DNA from: Planktothrix tepida PCC 9214
GTDB lineage: Bacteria; Cyanobacteriota; Cyanobacteriia; Cyanobacteriales; Microcoleaceae
Length of the DNA stretch: 50,532 bases
Direction: 5' to 3'
Assembly: GCF_900009145.1 (NCBI RefSeq)
Contig: NZ_LN889815.1
Location: 1-50,532, forward strand
Made by a program: the position numbers and the translations under genes. This document shows positions 17,477 through 26,422 of this stretch, one piece after another (within the stretch, counting starts at the first letter, position 1; each line of letters starts with the position of its first letter). A model generated the notes under the pieces. It was not told where the DNA came from, searched no databases, and saw only the letters and a program-made list of their open reading frames with translations.

Positions 17477-17606
17477 AAGTTTAATTACTATACCCTCTAA
17501 CTCTCAGCCTTTGATTCTTTAATAAACACACAAAAGGGTTATATTCTCCCTATACTTCAATACACCATAGGCAAAAATTAAAACTCTCTCGGCTCTGGGG
17601 TATATC

Positions 17607-19805
17607 ATGTTTGAGAGGTTCAATGAAAAAGCTATTAAAGCTATCATCTTAGCCCAAGAAGAGGCTCGTCGCTTGGGACATAATTTTGTTGGTACGGAAC
17701 AAATTCTATTGGGGTTAGTAGCAGAAGGAACTGATATAGCTGCCAAAGCATTAAAATCTATGGGTGTAAATCTTAAAAATACCCGCTTAGAAGTAGAAAA
17801 AATTATTGGTAGGGGGTCAGGGTTTGTAACTTCAGAGATTCCTTTTACTCCTAGAGCTAAGAGAATTCTGGAATTTTCCTTGGAAGAGTCTCGCCAATTA
17901 GGACACAATTATATTGGGACAGAGCATCTTTTATTAGGATTAATTCGGGAAGAGGAAGGCGTAGCGGTTAGGGTACTGGAAAATTTGAAAGTTAATTTTT
18001 CAAGGATTCGCAAGCAAGTTCTCCTCATCTTAAATAGATCTGAAACTCCTGATACTTTTAATAAGCCCACTGAAGGAAGAGTATTTGAACATTTTACCGA
18101 AAAATCTATCAAAGCCTTTATGCTAGCCCAAGAAGAATCCCGCCGTATGGGGCATAACTTTGTTGGCACAGAACAAATTCTATTGGGTTTAATTGCTGAG
18201 GCGACTGGTATTGCAGCTAAAGTTCTTAGAGACAAGGGGATTAAGTTAAAAAATGTCCGCATTGAAGTTGAAAAAATTATTGGTCGAGGTTCAGGCTTTG
18301 TAGCAATAGAAATTCCTTTTACCCCACGAGCTAAACGAGTGTTAAAGTTATCGTTAGAAGAAGCGCAACAACTACAATGCTTCTCTATTGATACGGAACA
18401 TCTCTTATTAGGACTGCTTCAAGAAGGTGAGGGTGTAGGGGCTAGGGTGTTAGAAAACTTGGGGTTAAATCTCTCAAAATTACGCACTCAAATTATTGGC
18501 ACATTAGGTAAAACATTTCAAGCTTCTGATAGCAGTATCTCCTCTGTAGCTTTAACATCTGAATCCTATAAAAAAGTAGATGTTCCATGTCCTGTTTGTC
18601 ATTTTCAAAATTCAGCGAGCGCAACTTCCTGTGCCTCTTGCGGTAGTCCTTTAACCAGGAACAGTACAACACTTGATGCTCTGCCCCCTGGCTCAAAACT
18701 TTTGGCAGGAGCCTATACAGTTGGTAAGGTGTTAGGACAGGGAGGTTTTGGTATCACCTACTTAGGTAGCGATACACAGTTAAAAAGTCTAGTTGCGATT
18801 AAAGAGTTTTTCCCTCAAAACTGTCGTCGGCAAGGTAGTACACTAACTTTTGCAGGTACCTGGACGCAAGTTACTTTCCTTGATGCTAAACAGAGGTTTT
18901 TAGAGGAAGGAAGAACTTTAAGGCAATTTAGCCATCCTGGAATTGTGCGGGTATTTCATGCTTTTGAAGAAAACAATACTGTCTATTTAGTAATGGAGTA
19001 TCTACGTGGGAAGAATCTAGCAGCTTTACTAGAGGAAGGTAACGAAAGAATGAGTGAACTTGAAGCCGTTGGTTGCATTCAGAAAATCTGCAAAGCTCTA
19101 GAAGTTGTTCATCAAGCTAACTTTCTGCATCGAGATATTAAACCAGAAAACATAATCGTAACGGAAGACAGGCGGATCGTTTTAATCGATTTTGGTGCAG
19201 CCAAACAGTACATATCAGGAAAAACGCAGAAGCATTCAACAGTTATGACACCTGGGTATGCACCTTTAGAGCAATACGCACAGCAGGCGAAACGCGGAAC
19301 TTACACTGATATTTATGCTTTGGGAGCGACTTTATATCATTTGCTTACTGGTGAAATGCCAGTATCAGCGACAGATAGAGCAGTAGGAGTAGAGTTGCGA
19401 TCGCCGGAGCAACTAAATCCTAATGTTAGTCAACAAGTTGCACAAGCAGTCATGCAAGCGATGGCAATGAAAATCAGTGATCGCCCTCAATCTGTCGGTG
19501 AGTTTCTTAGCCTATTTTCTTCTGAGATTGATGATGTTTCTAATAGCTTAGAACAGTTGGATAACTTATTCCGTAATCTAGTTAGCCAGTATCATCCATT
19601 TGCCGAATATCTTGGGTTTAAAAAATCTGAAGAGGGATTCACCGTTAGCTATCGGGGGACAGGTGATGTGCAATATATACAGATCAACAAAGAAGGGAAT
19701 ATCATTGATGACACAACTATGGGTACAATCCGGTCTTTACGGATGTTTGTTATAGGTGCTGCACTATTAGGAGGGGTTAATCAACTTTGGAATAATTGGG
19801 AATGA
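17607..19805 (+). CDS. Tandem ClpC N-domain-zinc ribbon-Ser/Thr kinase fusion
   Basis: Encodes 732 residues. Two complete ClpC-type N-domains lie at about 1-143 and 158-302, each with two Clp_N repeats (GHNFVGTEQILLGL, GTEHLLLGL). The glutamates that in Bacillus ClpC bind phosphoarginine are kept (E31/E106 and E189/E264). A zinc ribbon follows (C328, C331, C342, C345), then a kinase (about 370-640) with VLGQGGFGITY, Lys399, HRDIKPEN (508-515), DFG (528-530) and TPGYAPLEQY: all active-site residues are present. A 90-residue tail ends in a hydrophobic segment (FVIGAALLGG). There is no AAA+ part, so it cannot unfold proteins itself. The ClpN part presumably recruits substrates or a Clp adaptor to the kinase. 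Confidence 0.9.
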   Translation: MFERFNEKAIKAIILAQEEARRLGHNFVGTEQILLGLVAEGTDIAAKALKSMGVNLKNTRLEVEKIIGRGSGFVTSEIPFTPRAKRILEFSLEESRQLGHNYIGTEHLLLGLIREEEGVAVRVLENLKVNFSRIRKQVLLILNRSETPDTFNKPTEGRVFEHFTEKSIKAFMLAQEESRRMGHNFVGTEQILLGLIAEATGIAAKVLRDKGIKLKNVRIEVEKIIGRGSGFVAIEIPFTPRAKRVLKLSLEEAQQLQCFSIDTEHLLLGLLQEGEGVGARVLENLGLNLSKLRTQIIGTLGKTFQASDSSISSVALTSESYKKVDVPCPVCHFQNSASATSCASCGSPLTRNSTTLDALPPGSKLLAGAYTVGKVLGQGGFGITYLGSDTQLKSLVAIKEFFPQNCRRQGSTLTFAGTWTQVTFLDAKQRFLEEGRTLRQFSHPGIVRVFHAFEENNTVYLVMEYLRGKNLAALLEEGNERMSELEAVGCIQKICKALEVVHQANFLHRDIKPENIIVTEDRRIVLIDFGAAKQYISGKTQKHSTVMTPGYAPLEQYAQQAKRGTYTDIYALGATLYHLLTGEMPVSATDRAVGVELRSPEQLNPNVSQQVAQAVMQAMAMKISDRPQSVGEFLSLFSSEIDDVSNSLEQLDNLFRNLVSQYHPFAEYLGFKKSEEGFTVSYRGTGDVQYIQINKEGNIIDDTTMGTIRSLRMFVIGAALLGGVNQLWNNWE

Positions 19806-19883
19806 GGTTAAACTTATCGATAAAATCTTGAGTAATTCTGCATAATTTAATTGCAAAATAATATTAAGTTTAATTTAAGATTT

Positions 19884-22076
19884 ATGAATAAAAAACGAGT
19901 TATTTTGAACCTAAAAAACGGCAATTTAAAACGGGGATTTACTGTCAATTTGCAGATTTTTGATGAGAGTCCTTTGCCCTTAGCTGAAATATCTGGTAAA
20001 TTACCGCCTGCTTTTAAAATACTCAAAGAGTATAGTGGTTGGCAATCAGTCTATTGTCAAATATGCCGTGACTATAACCAAAATCAAATAAAAAATGTTT
20101 CAATAGATGACTTTGTTTCTAAATCCGAAAATTTAGGTAGATCTTTTAAGAAATGGATAAGCTCTAATAAGTTTCGCCCGATTCAAGATAAAATACTAGA
20201 AAAATTAGGAAATGATGACGAAATACAAATAATTATTCAGACAGACTATGAGTTAGTAAGACGAATGCCTTGGCATTTGTGGACTTTACTTGAAAATTAC
20301 CCAAAAGCAGAAATTGCTTTTAGTTTTACTAATTTTGAGAGAGTTTCTAAATCGTTACAACCAAAAGACAAGGTAAGAATATTGGCAATTTTCGGTACTC
20401 GCCCTCACATGCAAACTGGTATTCCTATTGACAGTGATGTAGATAGGCGGTTGTTGGAGAGTTTACCCGATGTTGAAATAGAGTTTATGGAAGAACCAAA
20501 ACGCATTGAGATTAATGATAAATTAAGAGATGAAAAAGGCTGGAATATCTTATTTTTTGCAGGACATGGTGGAAGCCAAACGTCAGGTTATAAAGGCTGT
20601 ATTTATATTAATGAAACAGAGTTTTTGACAGTCAAAGGTTTAAATTTTTCTTTAAAAAAAGCAATTGATAATGGCTTAAAAATAGCAATTTTTAATTGTT
20701 GTAATGGATTAGGTTTAGCAGAGGATTTAGCAAAGTTACACATTCCCCAAGTAATTGTTATGCGGGAAGTTGTTCCAGATAGAGTAGCACAGGAGTTCCT
20801 CAAGTATTTTCTTCAGGCATTTTCCCAAGGTAAATCGTTATATCTTGCGGTGCGTGAATCTAGAGAACGGCTACACGAGAACTTAGAGTACCCTTTTCTC
20901 AAAGAAGATTTTTTTCCTTGTGCCAGTTGGTTACCAGTAATTTGCCAGAATTTAGCAGAAGAACCACCAACGTGGCAGAGTCTTCGTGGTATTAATTCAG
21001 AAATTAATTCTCACCCCCTTTACGGGACAGCTACAACAGAAATAACGCTACCCACTTCTAATTCCCCCAACACTAACGAAGGGTCAATCGAACAGCAACA
21101 ACAAACAGGATCTGTTGATGAAGCTTCGCCAGAACAGCTATTTAATAACATCAAAATCACAATGCTAGGAGCCAGTGGGTCTGGCAAAACAAGCTACATG
21201 GTTAGTATGTATTCGGCAATGCAGACAGGAGTAAACGGCTTTACCCTGACTGCTAAAGATATGGACGTTGACCTGAAATTAACCGCTCTGTGGGAGAAAT
21301 TAGTTGATGTTAAAGGAGCAGATCGATGGCCTCAATCAACTTATACAGGAGTCAAAAATTATGCTTTTGAGCTTAACTACGGCTTTCATCCAATTATGGG
21401 TTTTGAGTGGCTGGATTATGGGGGTGATGCTATGAGCGATCGCTCTACCGAACAAGATGTTCAAAAATTGGTTGAACACACCTTAAAATCCTCGTGTTTG
21501 TTTTTATGTATATCAGGAGAACATCTAAGTAAAAAAGCTGACTGGACTACAGTTAGGCAAATTCAGAGTAATCGGATGAGTCTATTTATCCAAAAAATTG
21601 GTGATCAGTTAAAACCTACGATAAAACAACCTTTTCCTGTAGCTATAATTATTACAAAATATGACCTTTGTAATCATCGTTTCAAAAGAGGAATAATTGA
21701 GGATGTGAAGCAAATATTTCAACCATTTTTTACTCCTGATTCTAGTTGGCTAACAATGATTTGTCCAGTAAGTCTGGGAAAAACTCTAGTAAAAGATACT
21801 GAGTATAGTACTATTGAACCCGTCAATGTTCATTTACCTATTATCTTTGCAATTTATTCTGTATTACGCAACCACGGCTGGCAATTAAATCAATTCAAGG
21901 AGAGTGATTCCTTTATTAAATGCTTTAATAGCACAGCCATCCAGAACCAGCCCAAAAGATTTCAAAATTTAGAAAGCGAAATTAACGAAATTCAGTCAAA
22001 AATAAAGCTACTGGCTCAAGAGTTGGAAAAAGTATCTATCTTTCTGGCTGGTAAGGAGGTGGAAATTGATATTTGA
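19884..22076 (+). CDS. CHAT protease fused to a P-loop GTPase (family B)
   Basis: Encodes 730 residues from the ATG at 19884; a TTG at 19851 is the alternative. Residues 1-100 are the same N-terminal domain as in the CHAT protein at 4901 (LNLKNGNLKRGFTVNLQIF). CHAT spans about 110-365, with His228 (FFAGHGG) and Cys273 (FNCCNGL). A low-complexity linker leads to a GTPase domain from about 423: P-loop GASGSGKT (429-436), EWLDYGGDAM (Walker B/DxxG) and ITKYDLC in place of NKxD. The GTPase and its C-terminal coiled coil closely match the free-standing protein at 26423. The fusion argues that GTPase B acts directly on a CHAT protease. Switch residues differ: DYGGD here against DYRGG in all the free-standing copies. 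Confidence 0.88.
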   Translation: MNKKRVILNLKNGNLKRGFTVNLQIFDESPLPLAEISGKLPPAFKILKEYSGWQSVYCQICRDYNQNQIKNVSIDDFVSKSENLGRSFKKWISSNKFRPIQDKILEKLGNDDEIQIIIQTDYELVRRMPWHLWTLLENYPKAEIAFSFTNFERVSKSLQPKDKVRILAIFGTRPHMQTGIPIDSDVDRRLLESLPDVEIEFMEEPKRIEINDKLRDEKGWNILFFAGHGGSQTSGYKGCIYINETEFLTVKGLNFSLKKAIDNGLKIAIFNCCNGLGLAEDLAKLHIPQVIVMREVVPDRVAQEFLKYFLQAFSQGKSLYLAVRESRERLHENLEYPFLKEDFFPCASWLPVICQNLAEEPPTWQSLRGINSEINSHPLYGTATTEITLPTSNSPNTNEGSIEQQQQTGSVDEASPEQLFNNIKITMLGASGSGKTSYMVSMYSAMQTGVNGFTLTAKDMDVDLKLTALWEKLVDVKGADRWPQSTYTGVKNYAFELNYGFHPIMGFEWLDYGGDAMSDRSTEQDVQKLVEHTLKSSCLFLCISGEHLSKKADWTTVRQIQSNRMSLFIQKIGDQLKPTIKQPFPVAIIITKYDLCNHRFKRGIIEDVKQIFQPFFTPDSSWLTMICPVSLGKTLVKDTEYSTIEPVNVHLPIIFAIYSVLRNHGWQLNQFKESDSFIKCFNSTAIQNQPKRFQNLESEINEIQSKIKLLAQELEKVSIFLAGKEVEIDI

Positions 22077-22115
22077 ATCGGTAGAGCTATTAAAAAACAA
22101 CACAAACTAAAAAAA

Positions 22116-23183
22116 ATGCTTTGTCCTATTTGTGGCTATCAAAATCAACCAACTGCAAAGTTCTGCATCGTCTGTGGTGCATCATTAACCGATGTAAAAC
22201 TTGAAGTCCTACCTTTTGATACTCAACTGTTAGGTGGTGAATACATCGTCTATAAAGTGCTAGGACAGGGAGGCTTTGGCATTACTTACTTTGGCAATGA
22301 AGTGTTGCTAAAACGTCCTATTGCCATCAAAGAATTCTTTCCCGCAGGCTGCCATCGACAGGGTAGCACCGTAATTTCAGCAGGTAACTGGACAGTAGCA
22401 AGTTACAACCAAGCGAAACAACGATTTTTGCAGGAAGGGCAAACTTTAGCGCAATTTAATCACCCAGGAATTGTGCGAGTGTTCAAATATTTTGAGGACA
22501 ATAATACAGCTTACATAGTCATGGAATATTTGCAGGGCAAAAATTTAGCTGATCTACTAGAGGAGCGTGGCGAACCCCTGAAAGAGTGGGAAGCTGTGAG
22601 TTACGTCGAGAAGGTCAGCAAGGCACTAGAAGTTATTCATCAAGCCAACTTTTTACACCTAGATATCAAGCCAGACAACGTAATGGTAACAACCGATAGA
22701 CGAGTGGTGCTGGTGGACTTTGGTGCTGCCAAAGAGTATCTAGCTGGTAAAACGCAGTTGCTTTCGAGAACCGTCACACCAGGATATGCTCCTTTGGAGC
22801 AGTATGCAGAGCGAGCTAAACAGGAACCTTATATGGATATTTACGCTTTGGCAGCAACTCTGTATCACCTGCTAACTGGGCAAATGCCTGTCTCAGCAGT
22901 AGACCGAGCCGTGGGGGTAGAATTGCCCGATGTGCGACAGCTAAACCCTAAAGTTAGGCCATTTGTGGCAGAGGCAGTGATGCAAGGGATGGCAATGGAA
23001 GTTAAGCGACGACCTCAGTCAGTGGGAGAATTCCTCAACCTGCTGCATGGTCGGAAATCGAGTCCCTCCAACCCAGAGGCAAGAATGGAGTTTTACAAGC
23101 CAGCAAAAGACCCTTGGGGAGCATTTGGTGAACCTGACGAAACTTCCACAGACTCATCGGAAAAATCTAGCAACTGGTTTTAA
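22116..23183 (+). CDS. Zinc ribbon-Ser/Thr kinase
   Basis: Encodes 355 residues. A zinc ribbon (C3, C6, C17, C20) precedes a kinase domain (about 42-310) with VLGQGGFGITY, Lys72, HLDIKPDN (Asp183), VDFGAAK (201-206) and TPGYAPLEQY. It should be active; His-Leu-Asp replaces His-Arg-Asp, so activation-loop control may be relaxed. The C-terminal 40 residues look disordered and carry DPWGAFGEPDE and the final residues SSNWF. A Trp-Phe end recurs in the two X-family proteins downstream. The stop is 12 bp before GTPase A, which has a strong AAGGAG site, so the two are probably co-translated. Confidence 0.9.
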   Translation: MLCPICGYQNQPTAKFCIVCGASLTDVKLEVLPFDTQLLGGEYIVYKVLGQGGFGITYFGNEVLLKRPIAIKEFFPAGCHRQGSTVISAGNWTVASYNQAKQRFLQEGQTLAQFNHPGIVRVFKYFEDNNTAYIVMEYLQGKNLADLLEERGEPLKEWEAVSYVEKVSKALEVIHQANFLHLDIKPDNVMVTTDRRVVLVDFGAAKEYLAGKTQLLSRTVTPGYAPLEQYAERAKQEPYMDIYALAATLYHLLTGQMPVSAVDRAVGVELPDVRQLNPKVRPFVAEAVMQGMAMEVKRRPQSVGEFLNLLHGRKSSPSNPEARMEFYKPAKDPWGAFGEPDETSTDSSEKSSNWF

Positions 23184-23195
23184 GGAGAAAAAATT

Positions 23196-24083
23196 ATGAA
23201 GATTGTTGAATTAGGACATACAGGAGTCGGCAAAACAACGTATATGGCATCCATGTACGGAGCTTTGCAAAAGGGAATAGAGGGGTTTACTTTGAGGGCG
23301 AGCGATAAAAGCGATCACACCAGATTGTTAGAACTTGCTAAATCAATTCAACGGGGTAAATATCCTTCTCCTACAGACCAGAGAAGCGAGTACAACTTTT
23401 ATCTACAATATCAAGGTAAAGACGTTTTTCATTTCAACTGGGCAGACTATCGAGGTGGAGCACTCCGTGAGAAACAGGACAGCGAACAAACTCAACTCTT
23501 AATCCGCGACCTCCGCGAAGCTGATGGGATTATGATGTTCTGTGACTGTCAAGCGTTAGCGCGTGGTGATAGTCGCACTAATCAAATTGGGCGGATAGCG
23601 AGTTTTATCAATAATGCGATTAATCAAGGTCTGGATCATCCAATCTCCCTAGCAATAGTTCTGACCAAAGCTGACCTTGTAGAAGATATAGACGAAAGTA
23701 TACTGAGTCCCCTTAAAGGTTTAATCGAGTCTATTAAAGTTAGCGAATTGGTACAAGGTGCAATTCTGCCCGTTGCCTGTGGTATCGAGCCAACGAATGT
23801 GGAAGTTCCGGTGCTATTTGCACTCCATGTAGGAGTTTATTTAAAAGCTGTCTATTTAGCTAAAGAGATCGAGGATCATCAAAAAATGGCTGAATATTAC
23901 GAGGAACAAACTAAAGGCATTGGTGGGTTTCTTAAAGAGTTATGGGATGAATTTCAAGGAAATATAACTTACAGAGATTTAGCTCGAAGTCGCATGGAGA
24001 AAGCTATAGAAAAATATAAACAATATGAGATAATTATCGAACCGACTCAAGCCCTCAGCAAATACATATACGGTGAAGGTTAG
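23196..24083 (+). CDS. P-loop GTPase, family A (copy 1)
   Basis: Encodes 295 residues. The GTPase signature is complete: P-loop GHTGVGKT (7-14), FNWADYRGGA (Walker B with DxxG) and LTKADL for base recognition. A helical C-terminal part (about 210-295) follows. The related copy at 25387 shares the ADGIMMFCDC segment and the same length of core. The residue order suggests a TRAFAC-type GTPase. It resembles the 'double GTPase' genes reported in bacterial conflict islands, where two different GTPases occur side by side; that comparison is from memory. It sits between a kinase gene (12 bp upstream) and an X-family gene (53 bp downstream). Confidence 0.82.
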   Translation: MKIVELGHTGVGKTTYMASMYGALQKGIEGFTLRASDKSDHTRLLELAKSIQRGKYPSPTDQRSEYNFYLQYQGKDVFHFNWADYRGGALREKQDSEQTQLLIRDLREADGIMMFCDCQALARGDSRTNQIGRIASFINNAINQGLDHPISLAIVLTKADLVEDIDESILSPLKGLIESIKVSELVQGAILPVACGIEPTNVEVPVLFALHVGVYLKAVYLAKEIEDHQKMAEYYEEQTKGIGGFLKELWDEFQGNITYRDLARSRMEKAIEKYKQYEIIIEPTQALSKYIYGEG

Positions 24084-24136
24084 AAAATTAAAGCTTTAAC
24101 TTAAAATCAGAATACAAAACTAAGGAGTAGTGTTTT

Positions 24137-25309
24137 ATGTCGAATTGGGCATCTCTAGTATATGGTCGGACTTATGAAGTAGACTTTCGCTTCATAACAA
24201 TTCCTGATGACTTCACTGTTGAAAACAAAGATTGGGCTTGGGATTACATTCGCGTTACCACTCGCACAGCAGAAAATCTGGCGAATAATCCCCGTTGGGT
24301 GCTATTCAAAAATGAATGTCACTGTGTTGTTGGTGTGACTTGTATGGTGAGAGAATTGATTGGTCAATCAACAGATAAAAGTTCTGAAAACTTAACTAAA
24401 GATTCTAAAGGAAGACCTCTGTATATTTTCATTGGCTATGTAGCTAAAGTTAATGAACTGCATGGCTTACCACCAATCATGCCTTATGGTAATTTGGATA
24501 TTTTTAAACCCTTGTATGATTATGTACGAGATCACTGGTTGGTCAAGTCTTACGAAGCAGCTAGTAAAACTCCCTTTCTGTCTGAATACAGGGAACTCAG
24601 TTACTCCCCTAAAGCGGTTACAGATTTTGATCGACAATACTTTACTTTGAATACAAAGGATGTGCAAAGCGTGGATTTGTGGCCGGATTTAGCAGACGCT
24701 CGCCAAAATCTTTGGATAGCAGCTTCCGAATATATCGTTAATTTTCCAGACGAATCTATGTCTTTATGTTTGGGACTAGCTAACCAAAAAGATGCGTCAT
24801 CAGGGCCGTTTTTAAACGTTACAGCCACTAGCATCAAACAGAAACAAAGAACTTCAAAATTCATAGAATCACCGATGGAACACCGAGAAATCTCGCAACC
24901 TCCAAGTACAAGAGGGCAAGCCAATGTAGTCAGAGAAGCAGCACAGAAAAAACCTAGAAAAATTGCAGTTGAGCCTGTTGAATTAATGGGTGTAGGAATT
25001 GGTGCATGGCTGGTGTCGAGAATCGCTGGAATACCAGGTTTACTGATAGGTGGTGGAATAGGGTGGATAGCAGCAGGTTCTTTAACGGGTAAAGGAATAG
25101 GGGGAAAAATGGTGCAAAAAACTCGTCAGCTATTGGGTAGCGGTGAAGGAACAAACCCGTATTCAGAAAAAAGACAGTCAGAAAGATCTCGCCGTTATTC
25201 TCAGTTTGACGAGCAAGAGGATTTAGGCTATGGATTCAGATCAACTAACAAAAAAAATCGCCCAAATCTTTCAGAAAATTCTCAAGGTGAAGATTCTGAA
25301 TGGTTTTAA
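24137..25309 (+). CDS. X-family protein (copy 1), unknown function, Trp-Phe C-terminus
   Basis: Encodes 390 residues; ribosome site AAGGAG. I do not recognise the family. The N-terminal 230 residues closely match the protein at 27387: YGRTYEVDFRFI, then NPRWVLFKNECHCVVGVTCM, then LTKDSKGRPLYIFIGYVAKV. Conserved Cys and His in ECHCVVGVTC could bind metal. After a variable linker there is a Gly-rich hydrophobic stretch (IPGLLIGGGIGWIAAGSLTG, about 304-323) that could insert into a membrane. The last residues are acidic and end DSEWF. In both copies an X gene directly follows a GTPase gene, so X is probably a GTPase partner or an effector it controls. A relation to the GTPase-associated proteins of conflict systems is possible but not visible. 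Confidence 0.75.
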   Translation: MSNWASLVYGRTYEVDFRFITIPDDFTVENKDWAWDYIRVTTRTAENLANNPRWVLFKNECHCVVGVTCMVRELIGQSTDKSSENLTKDSKGRPLYIFIGYVAKVNELHGLPPIMPYGNLDIFKPLYDYVRDHWLVKSYEAASKTPFLSEYRELSYSPKAVTDFDRQYFTLNTKDVQSVDLWPDLADARQNLWIAASEYIVNFPDESMSLCLGLANQKDASSGPFLNVTATSIKQKQRTSKFIESPMEHREISQPPSTRGQANVVREAAQKKPRKIAVEPVELMGVGIGAWLVSRIAGIPGLLIGGGIGWIAAGSLTGKGIGGKMVQKTRQLLGSGEGTNPYSEKRQSERSRRYSQFDEQEDLGYGFRSTNKKNRPNLSENSQGEDSEWF

Positions 25310-25386
25310 ATATTATCTATTTTCAGTGAATTGGATTCGCAAACAAATCTGAACTTTGACAAATTTATCAAAGGACAAAAATCTCT

Positions 25387-26403
25387 ATGAGAATTGTAAT
25401 GCTAGGACATACTGAAGTTGGCAAGACAACATACATGGCATCTTTGTACGGTGTCTTACAGCAGAGTGTAGAAGGTTTTCGACTGAAAGCAGCTAACTCA
25501 GAAGACCATAATAGATTGCTTAATTTAGCTGAGAAAATACATCAAGGACAATACCCATTAGCAACCGATCAAAGGAGTGAATATGAGTTTAAATTAAGGT
25601 ATCAAAGTAAAGACATTCTTTCTTTCACTTGGGGGGATTATCGAGGTGGGGCAATTCGTGAAACCCAAGACAGTGAACAAGCTAGGCTCTTACTGGAAGA
25701 CCTTCGGCAAGCTGATGGGATTATGATGTTCTGTGACTGCGATGCCCTGTTGCGTGGGAACAGGCGCAGCAATCAGTTAGGTAGAATGGTTACTTTAGCG
25801 AGTAATGCAGTACGGGATCTAAAACGTCCTATATCTTTGGCAATTATTCTCACGAAAGTTGACCTTGTTCCTGAGTTTAATGAAGATCTACTTTTTCCAT
25901 TCAGCGGTTTAATCAAGACAATTGAAGTTAGCGAATGGGTGTTAGGTGCTTTAATTCCAGTGGCTTGTGGAACTCAATTTATTAATGTACCAATGCCCCT
26001 TTTATTTGCACTTCATGCAGCGGTTTTTTTTAAAGCAGCAACTCTAGCCCATTTGGTTGAAAACCATTATTCTAAAGCTTTGGATTGGGAAGAAAAAAGT
26101 CAAGGATTTTCAGGTTTTGTCAGATGGGTCAATGATAAATGGAATGGAGCGACTACAGATAAGCAACTAGCTCAGAAAGAAATGGAAAAAGCACTTGACA
26201 AATATAAGGATTTTGAATTGATTAAAGAACCTACAGAGGCTTTAATAGAAATTGTCCAAAAATTACCCTTAATCCAAAAGGATATAATCTTAAAAGAATA
26301 TGTTAAAAAAATCAATCAAGCTTACAATGGCGTTAAATTTAATTCAAGAAGGACAGGTTCGCTCTATGAAACTTATTCAGATCCATTTGATGCTTTCAAT
26401 TAA
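25387..26403 (+). CDS. P-loop GTPase, family A (copy 2)
   Basis: Encodes 338 residues. It is the second copy of the protein at 23196: P-loop GHTEVGKT (7-14), FTWGDYRGGA and LTKVDLV. The C-terminus is about 40 residues longer and ends YETYSDPFDAFN, which echoes the DPWGAF motif near the end of the kinase at 22116. The ribosome site is weaker (AAAGGA, about 9 nt upstream). It is followed 19 bp later by a family B GTPase, so here two different GTPases are made from adjacent genes. Confidence 0.82.
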   Translation: MRIVMLGHTEVGKTTYMASLYGVLQQSVEGFRLKAANSEDHNRLLNLAEKIHQGQYPLATDQRSEYEFKLRYQSKDILSFTWGDYRGGAIRETQDSEQARLLLEDLRQADGIMMFCDCDALLRGNRRSNQLGRMVTLASNAVRDLKRPISLAIILTKVDLVPEFNEDLLFPFSGLIKTIEVSEWVLGALIPVACGTQFINVPMPLLFALHAAVFFKAATLAHLVENHYSKALDWEEKSQGFSGFVRWVNDKWNGATTDKQLAQKEMEKALDKYKDFELIKEPTEALIEIVQKLPLIQKDIILKEYVKKINQAYNGVKFNSRRTGSLYETYSDPFDAFN

Positions 26404-26422
26404 CTAACTAAAGGAGAAACTT

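Noticed and set aside
24137-25309. Assignment of the X family to the GTPase-associated protein (GAP1) family of conflict systems
   Set aside because: The gene context fits, but I could not match any GAP1 motif by eye; a profile search would decide.
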